DNA of 13,886 nt from Brevundimonas sp. UBA5713 (GCF_002419815.1 NZ_DIGV01000061.1:1-13886), one strand, 5' to 3'. Shown: positions 1 to 6,620, numbered from the stretch's first letter. The notes: generated by a model not told the origin, from the letters alone. Made by a program: numbers and translations.

Positions 1-569
1 CCACCTGCGCCGCCCGCGCCGCCGCCGCCACGACCGCCAGAAGCGGCGGGGCGCAACGGGCCTTGCGGCGGGATCGCCAGATGGGAGGGGATAGGCGACA
101 GGTCCAGCGCCTTGCGAATGAAGTCCCGCAGCGAAACCACGAGGGCATCGGTGTGCACCACGCGCCCTGCAACCAGATCGCTCGCGGCTTGTTGGGCCAG
201 CCGTACCTGCTCGTCGGTGCCCAGCAGAATGATATCGGACAGGGCGGTTTCGACGGCGTCGCGCACGCGGCGAGCGCGTTCGTGGCGGTCTTCGAACGGC
301 ACACCCTCTTCCTCGGCCTGACGACGCAGATCGCGCAGGTGGCGCGGATCGACGCCCAGATCGCCGGTAAAGGCACCGCCCAACACCTTATAGGCGGCGA
401 TCAGCACCTTCAGCCTTTCATTGATCTGGCGGTTCTGGCGCTGTTGGCGCTGCTGGATGGTGAACATCATCACCAGCCGGATGCCCATGCCGATCAGGGT
501 GATCAGCGCCAATCCGATGATGGTGGTGACGATGCTTTCCCACGAACTGAAATCAAAACCGCGCATCAT
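1..569 (-). CDS. Conserved membrane-anchored protein of unknown function (partial, C-terminus off the window)
   Basis: This frame is open from an ATG at 569 to the window edge, giving 189 codons with no stop. A hydrophobic stretch at about residues 11-36 (SIVTTIIGLALITLIGMGI and on) predicts one N-terminal membrane anchor. A Gln/Arg-rich, probably helical linker follows (QQRQQRQNRQ, about 39-48). Then comes a soluble domain with motifs IAAYKVLGGAFTGDLGVDP (about 57-75), ARRVRDAVETALSDIILLGT (about 99-118), and VVSLRDFIRKALDL near 143-156. The last visible residues (about 174-189) are a low-complexity Gly/Ala tail. ATG 569 is preferred over the adjacent ATG at 566 because AGGA lies 9 nt upstream. 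The mnmA terminator lies between this gene and mnmA, so it probably has its own promoter in 570-655, though I could not identify one. The domain looks like a conserved bacterial hypothetical family; I do not recognise a function and assign none. The coding call itself is well supported by frame integrity. Confidence 0.8.
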   Translation of the reverse strand, partial: MMRGFDFSSWESIVTTIIGLALITLIGMGIRLVMMFTIQQRQQRQNRQINERLKVLIAAYKVLGGAFTGDLGVDPRHLRDLRRQAEEEGVPFEDRHERARRVRDAVETALSDIILLGTDEQVRLAQQAASDLVAGRVVHTDALVVSLRDFIRKALDLSPIPSHLAIPPQGPLRPAASGGRGGGGAGGAG

Positions 570-654
570 GCCCCGTGATCCTGCCAAGCTGTTGTGTGAA
601 GGCAGCGCAGTAGCGGCCAAGGCGTTCCCCAAAAGACGTACAAAAGCGCGGGCA

Positions 655-688
655 TAAAGAAAAGGGCGACCCCCTCAGAGGCCGCCCT
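655..688 (-). terminator. Rho-independent terminator of mnmA
   Basis: On the minus strand AGGGCGGCC pairs with GGTCGCCCT (663-671 with 680-688, 9 bp including one G-T wobble) around an 8-nt loop. It is followed by TTTTCTTTAT. It begins about 25 nt past the mnmA stop and separates mnmA from the downstream membrane protein gene. Confidence 0.85.
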
Positions 689-713
689 GAAATCTTTGGT
701 GCGCCAGAGCGGA

Positions 714-1949
714 TCAGGCTGCGGCCTGCCACTCCACGGCGTCGGTCGACTGGATAAAGCCGCCGCCCAGCACGCGTTCGTCATCGGCAGGATCATACAG
801 CACGCAGGCCTGACCGGGGGCGACGCCTTCTTCGCCTTCGTCAAACACCACCTTCACCACGCCATCGACCATGGCCAGACGGGCAGGCGAGGGCTGGCGG
901 GTCGAGCGCACGCGGGCCAGCACCGGCGCGCCATCGGCGGCGGCTTCATCGATGGTGGCCTGATCACCCAGCCAGTTGATTTCTTCGAGTGTCAGGCTGG
1001 CGGTCAGCAGGGCTTCGCGCGGGCCAACGATCACCTGACGCAGCTCGGGGTTCAGCTTGATGACGAACAGCGGCTCGCCCACGGCGACATTCAGACCACG
1101 GCGTTGGCCAATGGTGTAGTCGGTGATGCCGTTGTGCTTGCCCAGAACGCGGCCATCCATATGCACGATATCGCCCGCTTCGCGGCCTTGCGGGCGCAGG
1201 CGGTCGATCAGGGTGCGATAGTCACCCGTGGGCACAAAGCAGATGTCCTGACTGTCCGGCTTGGCGGCGATACGCAGACCCAGCGATGCCGCTACGCCGC
1301 GAACCTGCGGCTTCTCCAGATCGGCCAGCGGGAAGCGCAGATAGTCCAACTGTTCCTGTGTGGTGGCGAACAGGAAGTAGGACTGGTCGCGCGAGTGGTC
1401 GATCGCCTTGCGCATCTGCGAACGGTTACCGGCGATGGCGCGGCGCACATAATGTCCCGTCGCCATGGCTTCGGCCCCGAGGTCGCGTGCCACGTCCAGC
1501 AGATCGCGGAACTTAACGGTTTGGTTGCAGCGGATGCACGGCACCGGCGTCTGACCCTTGAGGTAGGAATCAGCGAACTGGTCGATCACCGCGTCTTTGA
1601 ACCTGGATTCATAATCCAGCACATAGTGGGGAATGCCGATGGTGTCGGCGGCCAGACGCGCATCGTGAATGTCCTGACCCGCACAGCAGGCGCCCTTTTT
1701 CTTAAGGGCCTCGCCGTGGTCGTAAAGCTGTAGCGTTACGCCGACCACATCATAGCCGGCCTTGTGCAGCAGGGCCGCGACGACGGTCGAATCCACACCG
1801 CCCGACATGGCGGCCACCACACGCGCACCAAGGGGCAGGCCGACGGCCTGTCGCACGCTCTCGATCGCGGCTTCCATGTCGGCGGGCGACATGGGGGCGA
1901 TATCGGGAACGGGGCAGAAGATGTCGTCGGTCATGGTCATGCCGCGCAT
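714..1949 (-). CDS. mnmA: tRNA-specific 2-thiouridylase MnmA
   Basis: MnmA thiolates C2 of the wobble uridine (U34) in tRNA-Lys, -Glu and -Gln in the cytoplasm. It adenylates the uridine with ATP and receives sulfur as a persulfide. The 411-residue product shows the PP-loop SGGVDS at 49-54. It also has the two catalytic cysteines in their family contexts, C141 in PCIRCNQTVKF and C237 in DSQDICFVP, and the tRNA-binding stretch GKHNGITDYTIGQRRGL at 270-286. A C-terminal beta-barrel region ends in a typical GGGFI motif. The start at 1949 is supported by GAGG 6 nt upstream. It gives an N-terminal extension of about 35 residues before the PP-loop compared with E. coli MnmA, a trait I associate with alphaproteobacterial homologues. 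Later in-frame ATGs (residues 4, 6, 20, 25) are possible but have weaker ribosome sites. The gene is flanked by terminators on both sides, so it is probably monocistronic. No clear promoter was found in 1950-2005; a TTGTCT element on the minus strand near 1998 is a weak -35 candidate. Confidence 0.97.
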   Translation of the reverse strand: MRGMTMTDDIFCPVPDIAPMSPADMEAAIESVRQAVGLPLGARVVAAMSGGVDSTVVAALLHKAGYDVVGVTLQLYDHGEALKKKGACCAGQDIHDARLAADTIGIPHYVLDYESRFKDAVIDQFADSYLKGQTPVPCIRCNQTVKFRDLLDVARDLGAEAMATGHYVRRAIAGNRSQMRKAIDHSRDQSYFLFATTQEQLDYLRFPLADLEKPQVRGVAASLGLRIAAKPDSQDICFVPTGDYRTLIDRLRPQGREAGDIVHMDGRVLGKHNGITDYTIGQRRGLNVAVGEPLFVIKLNPELRQVIVGPREALLTASLTLEEINWLGDQATIDEAAADGAPVLARVRSTRQPSPARLAMVDGVVKVVFDEGEEGVAPGQACVLYDPADDERVLGGGFIQSTDAVEWQAAA

Positions 1950-2004
1950 TTAGTACCTCAACCGTGCGATTTCGAGGCCAAGCGGCGCATAAAGACAAGA
2001 ATTG

Positions 2005-2038
2005 AAAAAGGCCGCTTCATTTCTGAAACGGCCTTTTG
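2005..2038 (-). terminator. Strong hairpin terminator behind sciP
   Basis: AAAAGGCCG (2006-2014) pairs perfectly with CGGCCTTTT (2029-2037). After one mismatch, TTCA/TGAA adds 4 bp, closing on a 4-nt loop. On the minus strand the stem is followed by a T-run (TTTTTC). It lies 40-70 nt past the sciP stop and upstream of mnmA. The A/T flanks are symmetric, so it could work in both directions, but both adjoining genes are on the minus strand. Confidence 0.88.
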
Positions 2039-2076
2039 CGATGTTCTGACCCGTTTCGGGCCGCAAATACCGTCGA

Positions 2077-2361
2077 TTATTCGCGGTAGCTTTGGATGCG
2101 GGTCGTACGCAGACCCTGCATGCCCCATTTATCAATGGCTTTTTGCCAGGCCAGAAATTCTTCGGCCGTCAGTCGATAACGCTCAAGAGCGTCTTCCAGG
2201 CTGATCAAACCACCACGGACAGCGGCCACAACTTCAGCCTTGCGACGGATCACCCAGCGGTTCGTATCCGCCGGAGGAAGATCGCGCAGCGTAAGGGGCG
2301 TACCCGTCGGGCCGACCACATATTGTTCGCCGTTACTATTTAGGCGTCGCTCTTGCAGCAT
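2077..2361 (-). CDS. sciP: SciP, small CtrA-inhibitory protein (DUF1153 family)
   Basis: SciP is a small helix-turn-helix protein of alphaproteobacteria. In Caulobacter it binds the master regulator CtrA and blocks its transcriptional activation in G1 swarmer cells. The 94-residue product matches the DUF1153 family across its length. A short N-terminal segment contains VVGPTGTPLTLRDLPP (15-30). The conserved helical core follows, with RWVIRRKAEVVAAVRGGLIS (35-54), LEDALERYRLTAEEFLAW (55-72) and the C-terminal GLRTTRIQSYRE (83-94). The start is supported by AGAGG about 9 nt upstream on the minus strand. It lies directly downstream of flgE on the same strand but is separated by 187 nt that contain its own candidate CtrA box. 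A strong hairpin terminator follows. Expression is therefore likely CtrA-driven and monocistronic, possibly with read-through from the hook operon. The symbol is given by family and context; no experiment links this copy to CtrA. Confidence 0.93.
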   Translation of the reverse strand: MLQERRLNSNGEQYVVGPTGTPLTLRDLPPADTNRWVIRRKAEVVAAVRGGLISLEDALERYRLTAEEFLAWQKAIDKWGMQGLRTTRIQSYRE

Positions 2362-2401
2362 GGGCTAAAGCCTCTTTCACCACCATCACCACTGACACTC
2401 A

Positions 2402-2432
2402 CTCTAACGGCCTCCCGCTAAGGCCAATTTAA
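2402..2432 (-). promoter_or_regulatory. Candidate CtrA-dependent promoter of sciP
   Basis: On the minus strand TTAA-ATTGGCC-TTAG (2432-2418) matches the CtrA consensus TTAA-N7-TTAA at 7 of 8 fixed positions with exact spacing. A TTAGAG element at about 2407-2402 could be the -10. Transcription would start near 2390-2395, leaving a leader of about 30 nt before the sciP ATG at 2361. A third half-site, CTAA on the plus strand at 2404-2407, is nearby. This is inferred by motif and position. Confidence 0.6.
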
Positions 2433-2468
2433 GCGTTGTGGTGAAGGAATGGCTAATATCGAGCAATG

Positions 2469-2495
2469 TTCTGCGGCCAAGCTTGGTTCGCAGAA
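2469..2495. repeat. Inverted repeat between flgE and sciP
   Basis: TTCTGCG (2469-2475) is repeated inverted as CGCAGAA (2489-2495) around the palindrome CCAAGCTTGG with one bulged base. It can form a hairpin of about 11 bp. It lies 55-80 nt past the flgE stop, but no T-run follows on either strand. It may be a Rho-independent-like or processing hairpin at the 3' end of the fliK-flgD-flgE message, or a protein-binding palindrome upstream of the sciP promoter. Confidence 0.55.
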
Positions 2496-2548
2496 ACCTC
2501 GAGTTCACTAATACTAACGCGGTGTTACCAAACGAAGCTGAGCTGTAA

Positions 2549-3946
2549 TCAGCGCTTAATGTTGATCAGCTCGGCCAGCATCTCGTCCGCAGTCGTGATG
2601 ATTTTGGACGAGGCCGAATAGGCGCGCTGGGTGGTGATCAGGCTGGTGAACTCGGCCGACAGATCGACAGTCGAGGCCTCCAGCTGCGAGGCGGCTACCA
2701 GACCTGCGCCGCCCGTGCCGGGGGCCTTCAGGTTGTAGGTGCCGGAGTTCTGGCTAACGCGATAGGCGTTGCCCGAAACCTCGGTCAGATTGTTGGTCGA
2801 CGGGAAGGTGGCCAGCGCAACCTGCGCGATACGGCGCATCACGCCATTGTCGAACACCGCGGTGACATTGCCATTATCGTCGATCTGGATCTCGGTCAGA
2901 TTGCCGAACGCCGTACCGTTGGTGAATACAGCCTGCACGAAGCTGGTGCTGGAATATTGGGTCAGGCCGCCTGCCGACGCATTCAGGTCAAAGGCAATGT
3001 CCTGCGCCGAAACACCCAGATGGGTGGCCCATTTCGGACCTGCGGCGGCGTTGGATGCCCCGAGTGACAGCGTGGGATTGGCCGGATCCAGCAACGGGTT
3101 GTTGGCCGGATCGGACATACGGGTGACATCCAGACGGCCGTCCGCCGTAAAGTAGACATTGCCCGACTTAAGCAGGTTGGCCGGTGTTCCGGCTCCCACA
3201 ACGCTATTGTCCGGACCATAGATTTCGGCATGCCAGACGTTCGGATCAGCCGAACGCTTGAAAGCGACGGTCAGGCTTTGCTGTCCACCTTTAGAGTCGG
3301 AAATCGGCACCGCGATGGTGAAGTCCGGCTTCATGCCATTGGCAGGATCGATAGCGTAGTCGGCCATCGCGCCCTGCGTATAGGTGGCGATATCCGGATC
3401 GAGGTCCGTGGCGGAGTTCAGGTTGGCATTCAGGCTGACGCGCGTGGTCGGCTCGGCGGCACCGCCGACCTTGCCGACGTTGATCGTGCTGAGACGATTC
3501 AGGTCCGACGGGTCAATGCTGACATTGCCGTCCGCGTCGACCGGCCAGCCCTGCAGATAGAAGCCCGAGGTGTTCTGCAGATAGCCCAGTTCGTCGATGG
3601 TGAAGGCACCGGCGCGGGTGAACAGACGGGCATCCGACGGCGTCAGGTTTTCCGACTTTTCGGTCACCACAAAGAAACCGTCGCCTGCGATCGCCAGATC
3701 GGTCGAGGAGGTGGTGCGCTGAAGCTGGCCCGGTTGGCTGATGAACTGGCGGGTGTTCGCCTTTACGCCACCGGCGGAATAGGACACGCCAGCGGCCTGG
3801 GTGTTGACGACGGTCGAGAACTCGGTGGCCACGCGCTTGTAGCCGACCGTGTTTACGTTGGAGATGTTCTGCGAGATCGAGGACAGAGCCGCTGCGTTCG
3901 CGGCCAGACCGGAGACCCCGGCCAACATGGCGCCGTTGATGCTCAT
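2549..3946 (-). CDS. flgE: Flagellar hook protein FlgE
   Basis: FlgE is the subunit of the flagellar hook, the universal joint between rod and filament. It is exported by the flagellar type III apparatus and polymerises under the FlgD cap. The 465-residue product has the rod/hook N-terminal D0 region with SQNISNVNTVGYKR at 25-38. The FlgE-type DLAIAGDGFFVV motif is at 83-94. A Ser/Thr/Asn-rich variable middle makes up the surface domains. The C-terminal D0 helix (about 422-465) contains EFTSLITTQRAYSASSKII and ends LINIKR. AAGGA 9 nt upstream supports the start and overlaps the flgD stop codon (gap 12 nt). It is the last gene of the fliK-flgD-flgE operon. There is no signal peptide, as expected for a type III substrate. 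Length is in the usual range for alphaproteobacterial hook proteins and no frame defects are seen. Confidence 0.97.
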   Translation of the reverse strand: MSINGAMLAGVSGLAANAAALSSISQNISNVNTVGYKRVATEFSTVVNTQAAGVSYSAGGVKANTRQFISQPGQLQRTTSSTDLAIAGDGFFVVTEKSENLTPSDARLFTRAGAFTIDELGYLQNTSGFYLQGWPVDADGNVSIDPSDLNRLSTINVGKVGGAAEPTTRVSLNANLNSATDLDPDIATYTQGAMADYAIDPANGMKPDFTIAVPISDSKGGQQSLTVAFKRSADPNVWHAEIYGPDNSVVGAGTPANLLKSGNVYFTADGRLDVTRMSDPANNPLLDPANPTLSLGASNAAAGPKWATHLGVSAQDIAFDLNASAGGLTQYSSTSFVQAVFTNGTAFGNLTEIQIDDNGNVTAVFDNGVMRRIAQVALATFPSTNNLTEVSGNAYRVSQNSGTYNLKAPGTGGAGLVAASQLEASTVDLSAEFTSLITTQRAYSASSKIITTADEMLAELINIKR

Positions 3947-3958
3947 GACTGGGTTTCC

Positions 3959-4720
3959 TTAGGACAAATACGAAAGAGGGTTGAGGGCATTGGCGAGGGT
4001 GCCGAGCAGGGACGGATCGTCTTCTTCGGCATCGGCGGGCGGCGGCGTTGCATTGGCTGCCCGCTCCTCGAGTGAAATCAGGTTTTCCAGCGGCATGATC
4101 GACTTGCCGATGGTGACGTAGGGGATGCCGTCGTACATCTCGACGGATGTGACGCGGCCACGGATCAGGGTCTGGCTGTCTACGGCCTTGCCCGCAGCGT
4201 CCTTGGCCGTGACGCGCAGGGCATAAACGCCGCCGTCATCGACGGTGCCGCCGCCGGTGGTCTTGCCGTCCCAGCTGAAATCGTGAACGCCGGTGGTCTT
4301 GCCGGCGGCCTCGCCACGCCACACCACCTGACCGCGCGCATCCAGCACTTCCAGAGAGACGGTGGCGGCGTTGGTGCCCAGCTCGTAGGACCAGTCGGCC
4401 TTGCCGTCTTCGAGACGCGAGGTCGACCAGATGGCGGTCGCCTCCTTGCCGATATAGGCGGCGGCATTGGACAGGGCATTGCTGTTCTGGGCCGACAGCA
4501 TGTTCTTCAGCAGGTCGTTGGTCAGCAGCTGCTGTTCCACGCCCGCCATCTGGGTCAACTGGGCGGTGAACTCGTTGGAATCCAGCGGCGACAGCGGGTC
4601 CTGATTGCGCAACTGGGTTGTCAGCAGGGTCAGGAAGGTTTCGAAATTGTCGAACAGCTTGACCGAACCGGACGAAATCCGGCTGTCAGCGTTCGAGACG
4701 GAGCTTAAGGCGTCCACCAT
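3959..4720 (-). CDS. flgD: Flagellar hook capping protein FlgD
   Basis: FlgD caps the growing hook and lets FlgE subunits insert; it is discarded when the junction proteins arrive. The 253-residue product has the diagnostic N-terminal motif FLTLLTTQLRNQDPLSPLDS (29-48), followed by EFTAQLTQMAGVEQQL (50-65). It then has a FlgD Ig-like domain with WDGKTTGGGTVDDGGVYALRV (150-170). The closing tudor-like segment GRVTSVEMYDGIPYVTIGKS is at 188-207. Residues after about 220 form a Pro/Asp/Glu-rich tail ending in a short hydrophobic segment (LGTLANALNPLSYLS), which is longer than in many FlgD proteins. It starts 4 nt after the fliK stop, with GAAGG inside the end of fliK serving as ribosome site, which indicates translational coupling. 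Transcription is expected from the sigma-54 promoter ahead of fliK. Confidence 0.95.
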   Translation of the reverse strand: MVDALSSVSNADSRISSGSVKLFDNFETFLTLLTTQLRNQDPLSPLDSNEFTAQLTQMAGVEQQLLTNDLLKNMLSAQNSNALSNAAAYIGKEATAIWSTSRLEDGKADWSYELGTNAATVSLEVLDARGQVVWRGEAAGKTTGVHDFSWDGKTTGGGTVDDGGVYALRVTAKDAAGKAVDSQTLIRGRVTSVEMYDGIPYVTIGKSIMPLENLISLEERAANATPPPADAEEDDPSLLGTLANALNPLSYLS

Positions 4721-4724
4721 CGGC

Positions 4725-6263
4725 TCAGACCTTCATATCGACGCGGCGCGGCGTCAGGCTAACGGATGTCCACACGGGGGCGATCGGGGTGTCGGCCTCT
4801 ACGGCCAGACGGTTCGCACCGACAAAGGCGCGGCGTCCCGGGCGATCATCGGAGAAAAACTGTTGGAAGCTGCCGCGCGACTGGCTGTCGCGGTCGGTGA
4901 ACTCCAGCGCATTGTCCGACAGCTGGAAGCCAGCCTCGGCCAATTGGCGGCGAAGTTCTTCGGCGCGGGCGCGCAGGTCTTGGGCCGCGGCAGGGTTGTC
5001 GAACACCATGCGGGCGCGCAGCTGGCCGTCATTGTCGACCTCCAGCGTCACGTCCACCATGCCGAGGTTTTCCGGCGTCAGCACCATGTCAAAGCGGCTG
5101 GTACGCTGCCCCAGCTTCATAATGATGTGGGCGGCCATCTCTGCGGTGGTGCGCACATTGGCTAAGGACAGGCGGCTTTCGAGTGGCTTTTCAGCGGTGT
5201 CGGCAGAGACCTCGATGGCCGTATCCGGAGTGGAAAGCAAAGGATCGGCGGCCTCAAGCGGAGCGTCACCGGACGCCTGTGCCGGCAGATCGGCGGCGGC
5301 CAGAGCTGTCGGGGCTGCAGGCGTTGTCGCAATAGTGGTCGCTGGAGCTTGCGGTGCCGAGGTCTGGGCGGCGGGCTCGGTCGGCGTGATGTCGATGCGG
5401 TCGGCTGGTGTCTGGCCAGCCTGTTCCATCAGGCGACGCAGCAGAGGCTGGGCCTGCGCGGACAGGACCTGCTGGGCGGCATGGACAGCAGCATGGGCCG
5501 AGGCTGTGCGGGTGCTGGCAAGGGGCGCGTCTTGGGCCGCATCGTGGGAGATGACCTGAGCGGACAACTCGGTGGTTTCTGCGTCTGCCGACGGTGCCAG
5601 GGTGGTCTGTGCTGCGTGATCTTCGCCTGACGAGGCGTGACGCGCGTTCAACGCTGCCAGATGCGGCCCGGTCAGTGTGTTGGGTTGTGGAGTCTGGCGT
5701 GTGGCTGAAGTAGCCGCGTCGTTCGCTTGAGCGTTCAAGGCGACGAACGGGGCAGCCGGTATTTCGGCCTCGGTCTGGGCGGAGGCTGTGTCTTCGGCAG
5801 GGGCTGTCGCGACGGGTGCCGCCGCCCCGACTGACGGGGCCAGAGGGGCTCCGGCTGTGTTTCCAGTGACCTCTTGAGACCCGTCGATCTGCGGTGCGGG
5901 CAGGGGCTGCAGGCGGGCCTGATCTTCAACCTGAGCCGTGAAGGCGTCCTCGCTCGGTGTCAGGCTGGTTGCCGGTGCTGCGATCTCAACAGCCGCGTCG
6001 CCGTCTTCCAATGTGGGAGCGGGTGCGGGCGGGGCTTCGGGAATGATGACAGGCGTCATCATTGGCGTCGGGGCCATGACTGCAGCGGTCTCAACCTCGA
6101 CAGTCTTCTCGGCGACGTCACCCTCAGGGTTCAGCAGGGCGGCAAATTCCGCGCCCAGAGTCTCTGCCGACAGGGCAGCGTCGTCGTGGGCGACGCTATC
6201 GATGGCAGACGCTCCATTCGGAGCGCCGCCTATCATGACAGACAGGATGGCGGATGCGGACAT
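4725..6263 (-). CDS. fliK: Flagellar hook-length control protein FliK
   Basis: FliK measures hook length and switches export from hook to filament substrates. From ATG 6263 the product is 512 residues. Residues 1-360 are a low-complexity, Ala/Pro/Thr-rich ruler-like region without recognisable folds. About 363-455 form the conserved FliK C-terminal (Flg_hook) domain, with MVLTPENLGMVDVTLEVDND (393-412) and GQLRARMVFDN (413-423). A Gln/Ser-rich tail follows. The frame stays open upstream to a GTG at 6374, which would add 37 residues. I reject that start because the sigma-54 promoter at 6326-6340, with a predicted transcription start near 6314, lies inside that extension. The extra residues also do not look like FliK. 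No good Shine-Dalgarno precedes 6263; ATG 6236 is an alternative. First gene of the fliK-flgD-flgE operon. The identification rests on the C-terminal domain and context. Confidence 0.92.
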   Translation of the reverse strand: MSASAILSVMIGGAPNGASAIDSVAHDDAALSAETLGAEFAALLNPEGDVAEKTVEVETAAVMAPTPMMTPVIIPEAPPAPAPTLEDGDAAVEIAAPATSLTPSEDAFTAQVEDQARLQPLPAPQIDGSQEVTGNTAGAPLAPSVGAAAPVATAPAEDTASAQTEAEIPAAPFVALNAQANDAATSATRQTPQPNTLTGPHLAALNARHASSGEDHAAQTTLAPSADAETTELSAQVISHDAAQDAPLASTRTASAHAAVHAAQQVLSAQAQPLLRRLMEQAGQTPADRIDITPTEPAAQTSAPQAPATTIATTPAAPTALAAADLPAQASGDAPLEAADPLLSTPDTAIEVSADTAEKPLESRLSLANVRTTAEMAAHIIMKLGQRTSRFDMVLTPENLGMVDVTLEVDNDGQLRARMVFDNPAAAQDLRARAEELRRQLAEAGFQLSDNALEFTDRDSQSRGSFQQFFSDDRPGRRAFVGANRLAVEADTPIAPVWTSVSLTPRRVDMKV

Positions 6264-6325
6264 GACACTTTGCGTGTGTTCGAGGGTGGCGTCTTCTGCG
6301 CCCGGGAATATTCGGACCACCCGTC

Positions 6326-6340
6326 GCAAGGGGCGGGCCA
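6326..6340 (-). promoter_or_regulatory. Sigma-54 promoter for fliK-flgD-flgE
   Basis: Minus strand TGGCCCGCCCCTTGC (6340 down to 6326) has the invariant GG at -24 and GC at -12 with the required 10-nt spacing. It matches TGGCAC-N5-TTGC except for C in place of A. Predicted transcription start is about 6314, giving a leader of about 50 nt to the fliK ATG at 6263. The same core sequence form occurs in the flgK promoter on the other strand. Confidence 0.75.
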
Positions 6341-6449
6341 GTTTTAGAAAACAGGCGCAAATCGCTGAAAACACGCTAAAAAAGTTCGAAATGGCCCTGT
6401 GGATGGCGGCGAGGCCGAGCGGGCGTTTCTTGCCTCACCTGATCCTTTT

Positions 6450-6463
6450 TGCCGGGGTCGGCA
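6450..6463. repeat. Inverted repeat TGCCG-N4-CGGCA between the divergent hook promoters
   Basis: TGCCG (6450-6454) and CGGCA (6459-6463) form a perfect 5-bp inverted repeat with a GGGT spacer. It is about 57 bp upstream of the predicted flgK transcription start and about 140 bp upstream of that of fliK. On the minus strand it continues into CCCCGGCAAAAAGG, which resembles what I recall of Caulobacter ftr enhancers. A shared FlbD site is a guess from position and sequence. Confidence 0.4.
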
Positions 6464-6487
6464 GGCACGAATAGCAAGGTGCCAAAC

Positions 6488-6503
6488 TGGCCCGCGAATT
6501 GCG
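6488..6503 (+). promoter_or_regulatory. Sigma-54 promoter for flgK-flgL
   Basis: TGGCCCGCGAATTGCG has GG (6489-6490) and GC (6501-6502) at the exact -24/-12 spacing (10 nt between) and the TTGC box. Predicted transcription start is near 6514, leaving a leader of about 135 nt before flgK at 6649. It shares TGGCCCG-N4-TTGCG with the divergent fliK promoter. Confidence 0.78.
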
Positions 6504-6549
6504 CCTCTGTCTGTCGAGAGAACAGGGGCTGAATGCCAATGTCTAATAA

Positions 6550-6562
6550 AACCAATACGTTG
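6550..6562 (+). promoter_or_regulatory. Candidate IHF site downstream of the flgK promoter
   Basis: AACCAATACGTTG matches the IHF consensus WATCAA-N4-TTR at all fixed positions but one (C for T). It lies in a locally A/T-rich stretch, about 40 bp downstream of the predicted flgK transcription start. It sits between the promoter and the tandem 11-mers, where a bend would bring a downstream enhancer to the polymerase. Confidence 0.4.
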
Positions 6563-6588
6563 AGCAAAAGCTCTATCGCGCGGGCCGG

Positions 6589-6620
6589 GCAAGAATTGCT
6601 CTGCTGCGCGCAAGGCTTGC
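6589..6620 (+). promoter_or_regulatory. Tandem GCAA-N3-TTGC 11-mers, candidate FlbD/ftr enhancer pair
   Basis: GCAAGAATTGC (6589-6599) and GCAAGGCTTGC (6610-6620) are two short inverted repeats of the same form, GCAAG-N2-TTGC. Their centres are exactly 21 bp apart, two helical turns, so they lie on one face of the DNA. They are about 75-106 bp downstream of the predicted flgK transcription start. Downstream enhancers at about this distance are known for Caulobacter sigma-54 flagellar genes. The binding protein is inferred. Confidence 0.5.

Noticed and set aside
566..844. Minus-strand frame of 92 codons between the left-edge gene and mnmA
   Set aside because: It overlaps the end of mnmA and runs through the mnmA terminator hairpin, and it ends where the left-edge gene starts; no coding signal.
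696..1733. Open frame of 345 codons on the plus strand
   Set aside because: It lies wholly antisense to mnmA, whose catalytic motifs are intact, and its composition is a His/Gln/Arg-rich mirror typical of antisense frames in GC-rich DNA.
2006..2037. The 2006-2037 palindrome as a repeat element or operator
   Set aside because: The A-flanked GC stem, small loop and T-run right after the sciP stop are fully explained by a terminator.
3230..4075. Open frame of 281 codons on the plus strand
   Set aside because: Crosses flgE and the end of flgD in antisense; Arg/Gly/Val-rich shadow without ribosome site.
4725..6263. The Ala/Pro/Thr-rich part of fliK as a frameshifted or degenerate gene
   Set aside because: Low-complexity ruler regions are normal for FliK, the frame is unbroken, and the C-terminal domain is intact.
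6344..6613. Small minus-strand frames of 63-89 codons in the fliK-flgK control region
   Set aside because: They overlap the sigma-54 promoters and candidate enhancer sites, have no good ribosome site, and their sequence resembles no protein I know.
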